Shown here piece after piece: positions 1 through 8,438 of a stretch of 64,000 nucleotides of DNA (the first letter of the stretch is position 1; each line of letters begins with the position of its first letter). The stretch is taken from contig CASDTX010000025.1 in NCBI GenBank assembly GCA_949283695.1, positions 186,001 through 250,000 of the forward strand, given 5' to 3'. The notes beneath the pieces were generated by a model, which had not been told where the DNA came from, made no database searches, and saw nothing but the letters and a program-made list of their open reading frames with translations. Both the position numbers and the translations under genes were made by a program. This DNA comes from an uncultured Eubacteriales bacterium (GTDB lineage: Bacteria; Bacillota; Clostridia; Lachnospirales; Lachnospiraceae).

Positions 1-1
1 G

Positions 2-277
2 TCAAAAGGCAATATCTCTCAGGTGTTTAATGCGGAGACGTTCATCATCGGGCTGTGTGCCGGGCTGATTGGGATCGGGCTGTCGCTGCTGCTTCTGATT
101 CCGGGAAATGCCCTGATTCATTATTTAGCAGGAAGCAATGACGTCAGCGCAGTGCTGCCGGCAGTTCCGGCGGTCATCCTCATTCTGCTCAGTGTGGTAC
201 TCACTCTGATCGGCGGGATCATCCCGTCCAGGAAAGCAGCCAAGAGCGATCCGGTGACGGCGCTGAGGACAGAGTAG
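2..277 (+). CDS. FtsX/MacB-type ABC transporter permease, C-terminal end (cut by window start)
   Basis: Only the last 91 codons are present; the frame is open to the window edge, so the gene begins upstream. The visible part has two hydrophobic segments separated by a short loop and ends in IIPSRKAAKSDPVTALRTE. The ending P-x-R/K-A-A-x-x-D-P-V-x-A-L-R-x-E is the classic C-terminus of FtsX-domain permeases of MacB/LolC type, which work with a cytoplasmic ATPase in lipid, peptide or drug handling. Substrate cannot be told. A palindromic repeat begins one base after the stop codon. Confidence 0.85.
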   Translation, partial: SKGNISQVFNAETFIIGLCAGLIGIGLSLLLLIPGNALIHYLAGSNDVSAVLPAVPAVILILLSVVLTLIGGIIPSRKAAKSDPVTALRTE

Positions 278-278
278 T

Positions 279-339
279 GTCGGTGGACAAGGGGCTTAAA
301 TTTGTCCTTCATCGACCGTATTGCCCCTTGTCCACCGAC
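279..339. repeat. Dispersed palindromic repeat, family A copy 1
   Basis: Perfect 17-base arms (GTCGGTGGACAAGGGGC at 279-295 and its complement at 323-339) enclose a 27-base loop. Related copies lie at 8365-8407, 28648-28713 and 34415-34455. The loop is nearly the same as that of the third copy. No T-run follows, so it is not a classical terminator. Confidence 0.85.
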
Positions 340-413
340 GCTAAGATCAGGCGGGAGGAGGCGCCCGCCATACAAAGGAGAACCCTTATAAGGAAAGGCG
401 GTCTGCATAAGTT

Positions 414-1358
414 ATGGATAGTTTAATCTTCAGCCTGAACGCCACTGTTCCGGTCTTTCTTCTGATGGTCCTGGGACTTGTATTTCGGAAACTTGGATGG
501 ATTGATGAAGTCTTCGCCTCGAAGATGAATCAGTTCGTATTTCTCGTGCCCCTTCCGGTTCTTGTGTTTGAAGACCTGGCGACAGTTGATTTTGACCAGG
601 TGTGGAATTTACGTTTCGTGCTGTTCTGTTTCGGAGTCACGCTGATCAGCATTGTACTGGCGGCAGGGGTCTCCTGTCTGTGGCGCGACAGAAGCATACG
701 CGGAGAGTTCATCCAGGCGTCCTACCGGAGCAGCGCGGCGCTTCTTGGCATCGCGTTCATCCAGAATATTTACGGAGATGCGGGCATGGCCCCGCTTATG
801 ATCATCGGCAGCGTGCCGCTCTACAACGTGATGGCAGTGGTTGTGCTGTCCGTCTTCCAGCCGGAGCAGAGGCGTATGGACCGGAAGCTCTGGCTGGGGA
901 CACTGAAGGGGATCGTCACGAATCCCATCATCCTGGGGATCGCGGCAGGACTTCTGTGGTCTGCACTGAAGATTCCTATGCCCTTCATCCTGGAGAAGAC
1001 GGTCTCCAATATCGGAGCAGTGGCAACACCTCTCGGACTGATGGCGATGGGGGCAACCTTTGATCTTCACAAAGCTTCTGCGAAGGTGAAGCCTGCCGCT
1101 GTGGCTGCCGGGATGAAACTGGTCGGGTTTGCGGCTGTTTTCCTTCCCCTGGCGGTCATGCTCGGATTCCGGCGGGAAGAGCTGGTGGCCATCCTCGTTA
1201 TGCTTGGCTCAGCGACCACCGTGAGCTGCTTCGTGATGGCAAAGAATATGGGACATGAAGGTGTGCTGACCTCCAGTGTGGTGATGCTGACCACTCTGTT
1301 CAGCGGCTTTACGCTGACCGTGTGGCTGTACATCCTGAGAAGTCTGGGATATGTATAG
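414..1358 (+). CDS. AEC (auxin efflux carrier) family transporter
   Basis: 314 residues, about ten membrane segments, with the two-halved layout of the AEC/PIN-like family (PF03547). The N-terminus MDSLIFSLNATVPVFLLMVL is typical and supports this start, although the only purine-rich stretch (AAGGAAAGG, near 391) is rather far upstream. The C-terminal half holds the family-like TPLGLMAMGATF and SATTVSCFVMA segments. Bacterial relatives export or exchange small organic acids such as malate or lactate; the substrate here is unknown. It stands alone, between a palindromic repeat and a bidirectional terminator. Confidence 0.85.
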   Translation: MDSLIFSLNATVPVFLLMVLGLVFRKLGWIDEVFASKMNQFVFLVPLPVLVFEDLATVDFDQVWNLRFVLFCFGVTLISIVLAAGVSCLWRDRSIRGEFIQASYRSSAALLGIAFIQNIYGDAGMAPLMIIGSVPLYNVMAVVVLSVFQPEQRRMDRKLWLGTLKGIVTNPIILGIAAGLLWSALKIPMPFILEKTVSNIGAVATPLGLMAMGATFDLHKASAKVKPAAVAAGMKLVGFAAVFLPLAVMLGFRREELVAILVMLGSATTVSCFVMAKNMGHEGVLTSSVVMLTTLFSGFTLTVWLYILRSLGYV

Positions 1359-1398
1359 TGACCTCTGCACCGACGCAGGCTGCACATCGGTGCTGATA

Positions 1399-1444
1399 CA
1401 GGATAAGAAAACGAACCAGGATAAAAGAACCAAGATAAAAGAAC
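1399..1444. repeat. Short purine-rich tandem repeat
   Basis: Two adjacent 14-base units, CAGGATAAAAGAAC (1417-1430) and CAAGATAAAAGAAC (1431-1444), differ at one base. A longer degenerate unit precedes them at 1399-1416. They lie in the unstructured stretch between the AEC carrier stop and the terminator. Confidence 0.7.
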
Positions 1445-1480
1445 CAGAGAGAATAAGATCGAAATAGAGGAAAAGAGAAT

Positions 1481-1540
1481 CCAACGGCAGGGGGCCGCAT
1501 ACATACATGTGCAGCCCCCTGCCGTTGGAATTTTATTTCT
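1481..1540. terminator. Bidirectional terminator between convergent genes
   Basis: Perfect 15-base stem, CCAACGGCAGGGGGC at 1481-1495 and its complement at 1514-1528. It is followed on the plus strand by a T-rich tail (1529-1540) and on the minus strand by ATTCTCTTTT. It serves the AEC gene and the GH31 gene, whose stop at 1533-1535 lies in the tail. Confidence 0.9.
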
Positions 1541-3551
1541 TTAAAACATGGTAATTTGCGCGGTTGTCATAGTCTTTCCCGATGCCGTCATCGTCATAAA
1601 GGACGTATTCACTTCCCTCATATCCGAGCATCTGGATCGTGTCCGTATGAACGGCGTCTGCATATTCAGCCGCGTCAGCCACCGGAATGCATTTCCCGCT
1701 GCGGATGAAGAGAGGAACTTCGTTCAGTGCAACGTCCACATAATGGACTCCTGCGCAGAGCACTTCCTCTGAAATGGTTCCATCCGGCAGGAACTTGACG
1801 AATTTCATTTCTTCCGGGAGGTAGACATACCGGCCTCTGCCGTTCTGCTCGTACACCGGAGCGATCATAATCTCATTCCCCAGCATGAGCTGATCTTCCA
1901 CGCGCAGTGCCATCTTGTCGTCCGGATAGACGAATGCCAGCGGTTTGAAATACAGATCATCGTTCAGCGCTGCCTTCATATATTCACTGTAGAGATAGGG
2001 CAGCAGCCGGTATCTGACACCGATCACATGGCGGAAATCTTCTACGTTTTCGAACTGGTAGCATTCCTGCTCGCGGGTGCCCAGTGCAGCGTGGTTGCGC
2101 ATCAGCGGAGTGAATACACCCAGCGCCAGGAAGCGCAGCAGCAGTTCCCGTGTGGTGTCAGCGCCGAAGCCTCCAAGATCCGCGCCGGTGTAGAGGAAGC
2201 CGCACATGTTCAGTGACGGCAGCATCTTTATGTTCAGCAGGAGATGAGACCACCAGGACTTGTTGTCTCCTGTCCAGACGCCGCCGTACCGGTGCATTCC
2301 GATATAAGAGGAACGAGAGAACATCAGGAAACGGCGGTCAGGATCGATCCGTTCAAAAGCCTCCCCTGCTGCCCGGGTCATGTTGAATCCGAACAGGTTG
2401 TGCACCTTGTCATGACGGATCTTCCGGCCGTTTACGTTATGATAGAATCTCCGGTAATCTTCCGGGCTGTTGGCAAGACTCTGGAGCTTGCCGCCCAGCT
2501 GCCATACGCCTACCTTCCCGTCGCTGCTGCCGTCGTCATCCCAGTTCCCTGCGCTTCCGTCAGCGAAGACACGGGCCATTTCTCTCGCTTCTTCAAGCCC
2601 CTCCCTGGAGTAGAAGATGGCGGGCTCGTTCATGTCATTCCAGAAGCCTTCGATCCCCTGATCGGTCAGGAAGCGGTACTTATCCCCGAACCATTCCCGT
2701 GCCTCCGGGTTCAGGAAATCCGGGAAATGCGTGTCGCCGGGCCAAACAGCGGCTACAAAGTTGCTGCCGTCCTCCCTCTGGCAGAAATACTGGTTCTTTA
2801 CACCCTCTTCATAGACATCATATCCTTCTTCGATCTTTACGCCCGCGTCGATGATCGGAATCAGGCGGATGTTCTGATCCTTCATCCCCTTCACGTATTC
2901 CGGGAAATTCTGGAAGTCTTCGTTCAGCGTAAAGTCCTTGTAAGAATCCATATAGTCAATATCCATGTAGATCATATCGATAGGAATGTGGTTCTCGCGG
3001 TAGCCCTCAGCCACCTTCTTGAAATCTTCTGCCGTCCGATAGCCCCAGCGGCTCTGTCCGTAACCGAAAGCAAATTTGGGCGGGATATAGCTGTGCCCGA
3101 TGATGCGGCGGAACTGCTTGGTGATGTCATACGGAGACGCTCCGTCAATGACATACAGATCCAGATCAGAAGCATCACAGGAGACGGTCAGCGTATCCAT
3201 TCTTGTATATCCGATGTCGAATGTAAGCTTCCCGGGATAATCAAAGAACAGACCTGTGTTCTTCTTCCCTGCGATGATGATAAAGTTATGTGCCGCGTAC
3301 AGAGAGAGTTTGTCTTCTGTGTGGTTGGGATCGTCTGAGCAGTTGCTGATATACTTCCATCCACGTTTATTGATGCCGCGGTTTGCCTCGCCGAGTCCAT
3401 AGATGATATCGTCTTCCTCCATGATGTATGTAAAGGAAAACCCGTCCTGGATCTCAAGGGTACCCAGATCCGGCTTCCCGGCTGTTTCCGGAATGCTGCT
3501 GATAACTGCTTCTGTGTGAAACGGCGTGCCATAGACGTATCTTGTGATCAT
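1533..3551 (-). CDS. Alpha-glucosidase, glycoside hydrolase family 31
   Basis: 672 residues, cytoplasmic (no signal peptide). Start chosen at 3551 because GGAGGAAATGAT precedes that ATG; the open frame extends 20 codons further upstream without a site. Family marks: catalytic nucleophile region FWNDMNEP (Asp near residue 306) and acid/base region GVWTGDNKSWW (Asp near 429), plus RSSYIGMHRYGG just before it. GH31 enzymes cleave terminal alpha-glucosides or xylosides; an alpha-glucosidase role fits the GH13, glgP and malQ genes elsewhere in the window. The promoter carries a TGCAAGATTT box shared with those loci. Confidence 0.9.
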   Translation of the reverse strand: MITRYVYGTPFHTEAVISSIPETAGKPDLGTLEIQDGFSFTYIMEEDDIIYGLGEANRGINKRGWKYISNCSDDPNHTEDKLSLYAAHNFIIIAGKKNTGLFFDYPGKLTFDIGYTRMDTLTVSCDASDLDLYVIDGASPYDITKQFRRIIGHSYIPPKFAFGYGQSRWGYRTAEDFKKVAEGYRENHIPIDMIYMDIDYMDSYKDFTLNEDFQNFPEYVKGMKDQNIRLIPIIDAGVKIEEGYDVYEEGVKNQYFCQREDGSNFVAAVWPGDTHFPDFLNPEAREWFGDKYRFLTDQGIEGFWNDMNEPAIFYSREGLEEAREMARVFADGSAGNWDDDGSSDGKVGVWQLGGKLQSLANSPEDYRRFYHNVNGRKIRHDKVHNLFGFNMTRAAGEAFERIDPDRRFLMFSRSSYIGMHRYGGVWTGDNKSWWSHLLLNIKMLPSLNMCGFLYTGADLGGFGADTTRELLLRFLALGVFTPLMRNHAALGTREQECYQFENVEDFRHVIGVRYRLLPYLYSEYMKAALNDDLYFKPLAFVYPDDKMALRVEDQLMLGNEIMIAPVYEQNGRGRYVYLPEEMKFVKFLPDGTISEEVLCAGVHYVDVALNEVPLFIRSGKCIPVADAAEYADAVHTDTIQMLGYEGSEYVLYDDDGIGKDYDNRANYHVLKK

Positions 3552-3593
3552 ATCATTTCCTCCTTGAATCGAATATAATGAACGCTGTCCTTG

Positions 3594-3614
3594 CCAGTGT
3601 TCCTCGTACACTGG
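3594..3614. other. Small hairpin in the GH31 gene leader
   Basis: CCAGTGT (3594-3600) and ACACTGG (3608-3614) form a 7-base stem between the -10 and the ribosome binding site of the GH31 gene. It could be an operator or an mRNA hairpin. Confidence 0.4.
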
Positions 3615-3626
3615 TGTCTTAAATGT

Positions 3627-3659
3627 ATTATAATGCTTTGACGGGAGGAAAATCTTGCA
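3627..3659 (-). promoter_or_regulatory. Promoter of the GH31 gene with a TGCAAGA-type box
   Basis: Read on the minus strand: TGCAAGATTT (3659-3650), 17 bases, then TATAAT (3632-3627). No good -35 hexamer is seen, which suggests activator dependence. The same box and -10 layout occurs before the GH13 and glgP genes. Confidence 0.55.
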
Positions 3660-3702
3660 TAATCATGTGGACAGATTGCAGAATCCTGCCAAATAAACGG
3701 CG

Positions 3703-4353
3703 TTACACCCCTTTGCGGAACAGCCAGAAAGAATATCCCATGGGGATCGCAGTGCAGAGCACGAGGACGGCAATGATCGCGATCAATGAGAAACTCCCTC
3801 CCGCTAATCCGTCCAGGAGACTGCACAGAATAACCACCAGCCCTCCTGCGATAAACGTCTTTCCGCTGAGCCGGTGGGTCCGGGTCCAGTTCTCTGTGTT
3901 GTTCAGTGTCCAGGGAAGTTTAATGCCTACCGTATAGTTCTGCTGCAGCTTGGGCATATAATTTCCAAGCAGAATGAATATAATACCAATCAGGATGGAA
4001 AGAATGGCTGTGACGTTCACTTTGATGCTGAGCGCGGTCAGATAGATGATGCCATTCGTTCCAATCGAGAGGACAGGTACCAGCCAGAAGACGATGATCA
4101 GAGGCTTCTTGTGGATATTCTTCCGTTTGGGATCATTTAAAGTAACACACACTGCGAAGAGGTGAATCGCAGCCATAATACAGGGCATTGCGAAGACTGC
4201 GAAAGGTTTGCCCGACCAGCCGTTGGGGTTCCCGTCAGAGTCCCAGTGGGTGGCGATAGAGTCCGGAAGTCTGTTCCAGAGCACCAGTCCGATCAGAATG
4301 GGCAGCAGCGTAATTAATGTGGTGATTAGGATGGTCTTCTTATAGCTTTTCAT
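3703..4353 (-). CDS. SdpI family membrane protein (DUF1648 + SdpI)
   Basis: 216 residues, about six membrane segments. The N-terminal part with RLPDSIATHWDSDGNPNGW is the DUF1648 signature, and NYTVGIKLPWTLNNTENW followed by THRLSGK is the SdpI motif. SdpI of Bacillus subtilis gives immunity to the SdpC killing peptide and signals to the SdpR repressor. The start at 4353 is preceded by AAAGGAGG and overlaps the upstream gene's stop (ATGA), so the two are translationally coupled. No SdpC-like toxin gene was seen nearby, so a general stress or immunity role is more likely than self-protection. Confidence 0.88.
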   Translation of the reverse strand: MKSYKKTILITTLITLLPILIGLVLWNRLPDSIATHWDSDGNPNGWSGKPFAVFAMPCIMAAIHLFAVCVTLNDPKRKNIHKKPLIIVFWLVPVLSIGTNGIIYLTALSIKVNVTAILSILIGIIFILLGNYMPKLQQNYTVGIKLPWTLNNTENWTRTHRLSGKTFIAGGLVVILCSLLDGLAGGSFSLIAIIAVLVLCTAIPMGYSFWLFRKGV

Positions 4354-4622
4354 GAGTCGGTGCCTCCTTTCAGATCTGACAGCCATACCATGATTTCTTC
4401 CAGGACTGTCAGATTCAGTTCATAAAAGATAAAATTCTTTTCCCGCGTTTCTCTGATCAGATCCGCCTTCCTCAGGATCTTCAGATGATAGGAAACCGTT
4501 GCCTGCGTCATATCAAAGTGGCCGGCGATCTCGCCGGCAGGAAGTCTGCCGTCCTTTAGAAGCTCCAGGATCTCCCGGCGAACAGGATCAGATAATGCTT
4601 TAAATGTATCTGCAAAACTCAA
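4350..4622 (-). CDS. SdpR-like ArsR family repressor
   Basis: 90 residues, a single winged-helix domain: FKALSDPVRREILELLKDG, then the recognition region ITQATVSYHL-like segment DMTQATVSYHLKILRKADLI. No metal-binding cysteines are visible, which fits the SdpR branch rather than metal sensors. Translation starts at TTG with AAAGGAG eight bases upstream; no nearer ATG fits. It is the first gene of a two-gene unit with the SdpI gene. A 30-base perfect palindrome just upstream is the likely autoregulatory operator. Confidence 0.88.
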   Translation of the reverse strand: MSFADTFKALSDPVRREILELLKDGRLPAGEIAGHFDMTQATVSYHLKILRKADLIRETREKNFIFYELNLTVLEEIMVWLSDLKGGTDS

Positions 4623-4657
4623 CCCACCACTCCTTTCTGAGAAGTATTCTGATGATA

Positions 4658-4687
4658 AAACTATTTAGAAATATTTCTAAATAGTTT
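4658..4687. promoter_or_regulatory. Operator of the sdpRI-like unit (30-base perfect palindrome)
   Basis: AAACTATTTAGAAAT is followed directly by its exact complement in reverse, giving 30 bases of perfect dyad symmetry with no loop. It ends 36 bases upstream of the SdpR-like start, where an ArsR-family autorepressor would bind. Confidence 0.75.
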
Positions 4688-4739
4688 ATAACACTCTATG
4701 CGGAGAAAGTCAATGGGTGATTATTGTTCACCGGCGTTA

Positions 4740-4769
4740 TTGACAAAACTTGGATGTTGTGCATACAAT
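4740..4769 (+). promoter_or_regulatory. Sigma-A promoter of the ABC exporter operon
   Basis: TTGACA (4740-4745), 18 bases, TACAAT (4764-4769). It is followed within 25 bases by the operator palindrome and then GGGAGGAG before the start at 4809. Confidence 0.75.
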
Positions 4770-4786
4770 AGTTGTATATACAACTA
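4757..4786. promoter_or_regulatory. Two tandem TTGT-N4-ACAA boxes, probable MarR operator
   Basis: TTGTGCATACAA (4757-4768) covers the -10. TTGTATATACAA (4772-4783) lies at the expected transcription start, inside an 18-base perfect palindrome at 4769-4786. The boxes are 15 bases apart start to start. This is the usual dyad type for MarR repressors, and a MarR gene ends this operon. Confidence 0.65.
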
Positions 4787-4808
4787 ATAAATGACGGGAG
4801 GAGTTCTG

Positions 4809-6536
4809 ATGATTCGACGCATTTTCTCTTATTCTGGTCAATATAAGAAGTATCTTGTATTCGCTGCCTTGTGTGTTGCGGCAGAGTCTATGTTCGAGCT
4901 TCTGATTCCATTGATTATGGCGAATATTGTGGATATCGGCGTGGCCGCGGGAGACCGGCCCTATATCTTCCGCCAGAGTGCATGGATGATCCTCTGCGCG
5001 GCGCTGGCTCTGGTGCTGGGGATCGGCAGTGCGAGATTCTCCGCTATAGCCGGCCAGGGGCTGGGGGCGAATCTTCGGGAGGCAGAGTATGCGAAATTCC
5101 AGCAGTTCTCCTTTGCCAATGTGGACCATTTCCAGGTTTCCTCGCTCGTGACCCGGATGACCAGTGATGTGACGAATATTCAAAACAGCCTCTCCGGAGG
5201 CCTCCGGCCGGCGTGCAGAGGACCGGTCATGCTGGTAGCGGCGACAGGAGTGGCCTTTTCCATCAACGCGAAGCTGGCGGTAGTGTTTCTGATTGCTCTT
5301 CCCACGCTTGGGGTCTGTCTGTTCCTGATCATCCGCAATGTCCGGCCGCTCTATGCGAAAATGCAGGGAGCGGTGGATCTGGTGAACCGGATCATACAGG
5401 AGAATCTGACGGCTGTCCGGGTTGTGAAAGCCTATGTGAGGGGAGAGTACGAAATCAAGAAATTCGGGGAAGTAAATGCGAATCTTCAGACCCAGTCCGA
5501 ACGGGCGTTTAAGCTGGCCACAGCCAATATGGCTGCCATGCAGTTCGTTATGTACGGGACAATCATCAGTATTCTGTGGTTCGGCGGGGGCATGATCCGG
5601 GTGGGAACCATGCAGGTAGGAGAACTGACCGGATTCTTAAGCTATGTGCTCCAGATTCTGAATTCTCTGATGATGATTTCCAACATCTTTCTCATGCTCA
5701 CCCGGTCGCTGGCTTCTGGCAGACGGATCATCGAGGTGCTGGACGAAGAGATTGATATCCGGGAAGATCAGGCCGAAGACATCCGGGTGTCGGCAGGGGA
5801 CATCGAGTTCCGGAACGTATCCTTCAAATATCAGCCTGAAGCAGCAGAAAATGTCCTCACAGATATTAACCTGCATATCCGCGGGGGAGAGACCGTGGGA
5901 ATCGTGGGACAGACCGGCTCTGCGAAGACCACGCTGGTGCAGCTGATCCCCCGGCTTTATGACATTTCTTCCGGGGAACTTCTCATAGACGGCCGCCCGG
6001 TGGAGAGATATCCTTTGAAACACTTAAGAGACGCGGTGGCTGTCGTGCTTCAGAAGAATACCCTCTTCTCGGGAACTCTGAAGGAGAACCTTCTCTGGGG
6101 CGATGAGAATGCCTCCCAGGAAGAGATAGAAGAAGCGTGCCGCATTGCCGGCGCGGATGAGTTCATCAGCCGTCTGGAAAAGGGTTACGACACTGAGATG
6201 GGACAGGGGGGAGTGAATGTCTCCGGCGGACAGAAACAGAGACTGTGCATTGCACGTGCGATCTTAAAGAAACCGAAAGTCCTGATCCTGGATGATTCCA
6301 CCAGTGCGGTAGATACTGCGACAGAGGCCCGCATCCGGGCGATGCTGGCCCAGAAGCTTCCGCAGATGACGAAGATCATCATTGCCCAGAGGATCTCTTC
6401 TGTGCGCCATGCAGATCAGATCGTGGTGCTGGACGACGGCAGGATCCGGGGCATCGGCACCCATGAAGAGCTGCTGGCAGGAAATAAGATTTACCAGGAG
6501 ATCTATGAATCTCAGAAGGAAGGAGCTGATCTGTAA
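4809..6536 (+). CDS. ABC exporter half-transporter, degenerate-site subunit
   Basis: 575 residues: six-helix type-1 exporter membrane domain (residues 1-310) and an ATPase domain. Walker A reads GQTGSAKT (near 367), with Ala in place of the usual Gly before Lys. The signature VSGGQKQR is intact, but Walker B ends LILDDSTSAVD, with Asp in the catalytic Glu position. Such a subunit pairs with a complete one to make a heterodimeric multidrug-type exporter (TM287/288 or BmrCD kind). Start at 4809 chosen for GGGAGGAG upstream; an ATG 18 bases earlier has no site. Its stop shares one base with the next start. Confidence 0.92.
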   Translation: MIRRIFSYSGQYKKYLVFAALCVAAESMFELLIPLIMANIVDIGVAAGDRPYIFRQSAWMILCAALALVLGIGSARFSAIAGQGLGANLREAEYAKFQQFSFANVDHFQVSSLVTRMTSDVTNIQNSLSGGLRPACRGPVMLVAATGVAFSINAKLAVVFLIALPTLGVCLFLIIRNVRPLYAKMQGAVDLVNRIIQENLTAVRVVKAYVRGEYEIKKFGEVNANLQTQSERAFKLATANMAAMQFVMYGTIISILWFGGGMIRVGTMQVGELTGFLSYVLQILNSLMMISNIFLMLTRSLASGRRIIEVLDEEIDIREDQAEDIRVSAGDIEFRNVSFKYQPEAAENVLTDINLHIRGGETVGIVGQTGSAKTTLVQLIPRLYDISSGELLIDGRPVERYPLKHLRDAVAVVLQKNTLFSGTLKENLLWGDENASQEEIEEACRIAGADEFISRLEKGYDTEMGQGGVNVSGGQKQRLCIARAILKKPKVLILDDSTSAVDTATEARIRAMLAQKLPQMTKIIIAQRISSVRHADQIVVLDDGRIRGIGTHEELLAGNKIYQEIYESQKEGADL

Positions 6537-8359
6537 TGGCCAGGTATACAGGATATAAGCGTCCGAAGAATACGAAGAAAGCGCTGAAAGAGCTGCTTCA
6601 TTACATGGGAAATTACCGGTGGTTCCTCCTGATCGTGGCCGTGCTTGTCTGCGTCAGCACCGGAGCCTCCGTGATGGGGACCTACCTGCTGAAGCCAGTG
6701 ATTAATCAGTACATTCTGCCGGGGGATGTCCGGGGGCTGGCATCTGCCCTGGCGGGAATGGGGATCCTGTATCTGTGCGGCGCCCTTTCTACTCTGGGCT
6801 ACAACCGGCTGATGGTGAGGACGTCTCAGAAGGTCGCGGCGGATATCCGGCGGGATCTTTTCGCCCATGTGCAGAAGCTTCCGCTGAAATACTTTGACGC
6901 CCATACCCACGGAGAACTGATGAGCCGGTTTACGAACGATGTGGATACGGTTCAGGAAGCGCTGAACAACAGTTTTACCATGGTGATCCAGAGTTCTCTG
7001 ACACTGGCGGGAACGGTGATTATGCTGCTGGTGCTGAATGTGAACATGTCGCTGATCGTGATCGTGTTCCTCTGTATCATGTTTTTCTTTATTAGATGGA
7101 ACGGGAAGCGGAGTAAGGAATATTATAACCGGCAGCAGGCCTGCCTTGCAGAGATGAACGGATTCGTGGAAGAGATGACGGCAGGGCAGAAAGTAGTGAA
7201 GGTCTTCAATCACGAAGAACAGGACCTGAAAATCTTCCGGGAGAAGAATGAGGCACTGCGGAAGGCGTCCACAAAGGCGCTGTCTTATTCGGGAATGATG
7301 ATCCCCAGTGTGGTCTCCCTCTCCTATGCGAATTATGCGGTGTCTGCCTGCGCGGGAGGGCTGCTTGCCATCGCGGGGCTGATGGATCTGGGGAGCCTTG
7401 CCGCCTATCTGGTCTATGTACGGCAGAGTGCAATGCCTCTTAACCAGTTCACGCAGCAGGTGAATTTCCTCTTATCCGCCCTGGCAGGTGCAGAGCGGAT
7501 CTTCGAGATGATGCAGGAAGAACCGGAAGTAGATGAGGGAACCGTCAGGCTGGTGCGTGTCAGTCCGGAGCAGGGCAGCTTCGGGGAATATGCGTGGAAA
7601 GAGGCTTCCGGGAAGCTCACGCCCTTACAGGGAGACGTGCGGTTTGAAAATGTGACCTTTGGGTATGTGCCGGAGAAGAAGGTGCTGGACGGGATCAGTC
7701 TGTATGCGAAGCCGGGACAGAAGATTGCCTTGGTGGGCTCCACGGGCGCCGGCAAGACGACGATTGCGAATCTGATCAGCCGGTTCTATGAGATCCAGGG
7801 CGGAAGGATCCTGTACGACGGGATTGACATCCGCCAGATTCGGAAGGACGATCTGCGGCGTTCCCTTGCCATGGTGATCCAGGATACTCATCTGTTTACG
7901 GGGACCATCGCAGATAATATCCGATATGGGAACTTAGATGCGGATGAGAAAGAGATCGTGGAAGCAGCCAGGCTTGCCAACGCAGATTCCTTCATCCGGC
8001 GACTTCCGGACGGTTATCAGACCATGCTCTACAGCGACGGGAGCAATCTGTCCCAGGGCCAGAGACAGCTCCTGGCCATCGCGCGGGCAGCGGTGGCACA
8101 TCCTCCGGTGCTGATTCTGGACGAGGCGACTTCTTCCATAGATACACGGACCGAGCGGCTGATCGAGAAAGGGATGGACGCGATTATGGAGAACCGGACC
8201 GTGTTCGTGATCGCGCACCGGCTCTCAACCGTGCGCAATTCCCAGGCGATTCTGGTTCTGGAGCGCGGCGCCGTCATCGAGCGGGGCGACCACGAGGAGC
8301 TGCTGGAGCAGAAAGGAAGATATTATCAGCTCTATACCGGGATGTATGAACTGGAATAA
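6536..8359 (+). CDS. ABC exporter half-transporter, catalytically complete subunit
   Basis: 607 residues: N-terminal cytoplasmic lead (YKRPKNTKKALKELLHYM), six membrane helices, then an ATPase domain with Walker A GSTGAGKT, Walker B LILDEATSSID with the catalytic Glu, and H-loop IAHRLSTV. The signature is slightly altered (LSQGQRQ). Because the partner has Asp for Glu, this subunit supplies the one hydrolytic site. TAATG overlap with the upstream gene implies coupled translation. The cargo is unknown; control by the MarR regulator suggests a toxic or aromatic compound. Confidence 0.92.
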   Translation: MARYTGYKRPKNTKKALKELLHYMGNYRWFLLIVAVLVCVSTGASVMGTYLLKPVINQYILPGDVRGLASALAGMGILYLCGALSTLGYNRLMVRTSQKVAADIRRDLFAHVQKLPLKYFDAHTHGELMSRFTNDVDTVQEALNNSFTMVIQSSLTLAGTVIMLLVLNVNMSLIVIVFLCIMFFFIRWNGKRSKEYYNRQQACLAEMNGFVEEMTAGQKVVKVFNHEEQDLKIFREKNEALRKASTKALSYSGMMIPSVVSLSYANYAVSACAGGLLAIAGLMDLGSLAAYLVYVRQSAMPLNQFTQQVNFLLSALAGAERIFEMMQEEPEVDEGTVRLVRVSPEQGSFGEYAWKEASGKLTPLQGDVRFENVTFGYVPEKKVLDGISLYAKPGQKIALVGSTGAGKTTIANLISRFYEIQGGRILYDGIDIRQIRKDDLRRSLAMVIQDTHLFTGTIADNIRYGNLDADEKEIVEAARLANADSFIRRLPDGYQTMLYSDGSNLSQGQRQLLAIARAAVAHPPVLILDEATSSIDTRTERLIEKGMDAIMENRTVFVIAHRLSTVRNSQAILVLERGAVIERGDHEELLEQKGRYYQLYTGMYELE

Positions 8360-8364
8360 TCCAC

Positions 8365-8407
8365 AGCGTCGGCGGACAAGGGGCTGCTGCCCTTGTCCGT
8401 CGACGCT
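8365..8407. repeat. Dispersed palindromic repeat, family A copy 2
   Basis: 18-base arms (AGCGTCGGCGGACAAGGG at 8365-8382; right arm 8390-8407) pair with one G-T wobble around a 7-base loop. It starts six bases after the ABC stop and lies inside the operon before the MarR gene, where it might lower distal expression or protect mRNA. Confidence 0.85.
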
Positions 8408-8438
8408 GAGCAAAGAAGATCAGATAGGAAGGGAAACG

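Noticed and set aside
2244..3338. 364-codon open frame opposite the GH31 gene
   Set aside because: It is antisense to a clear enzyme, has no ribosome site and its translation lacks any recognisable pattern.
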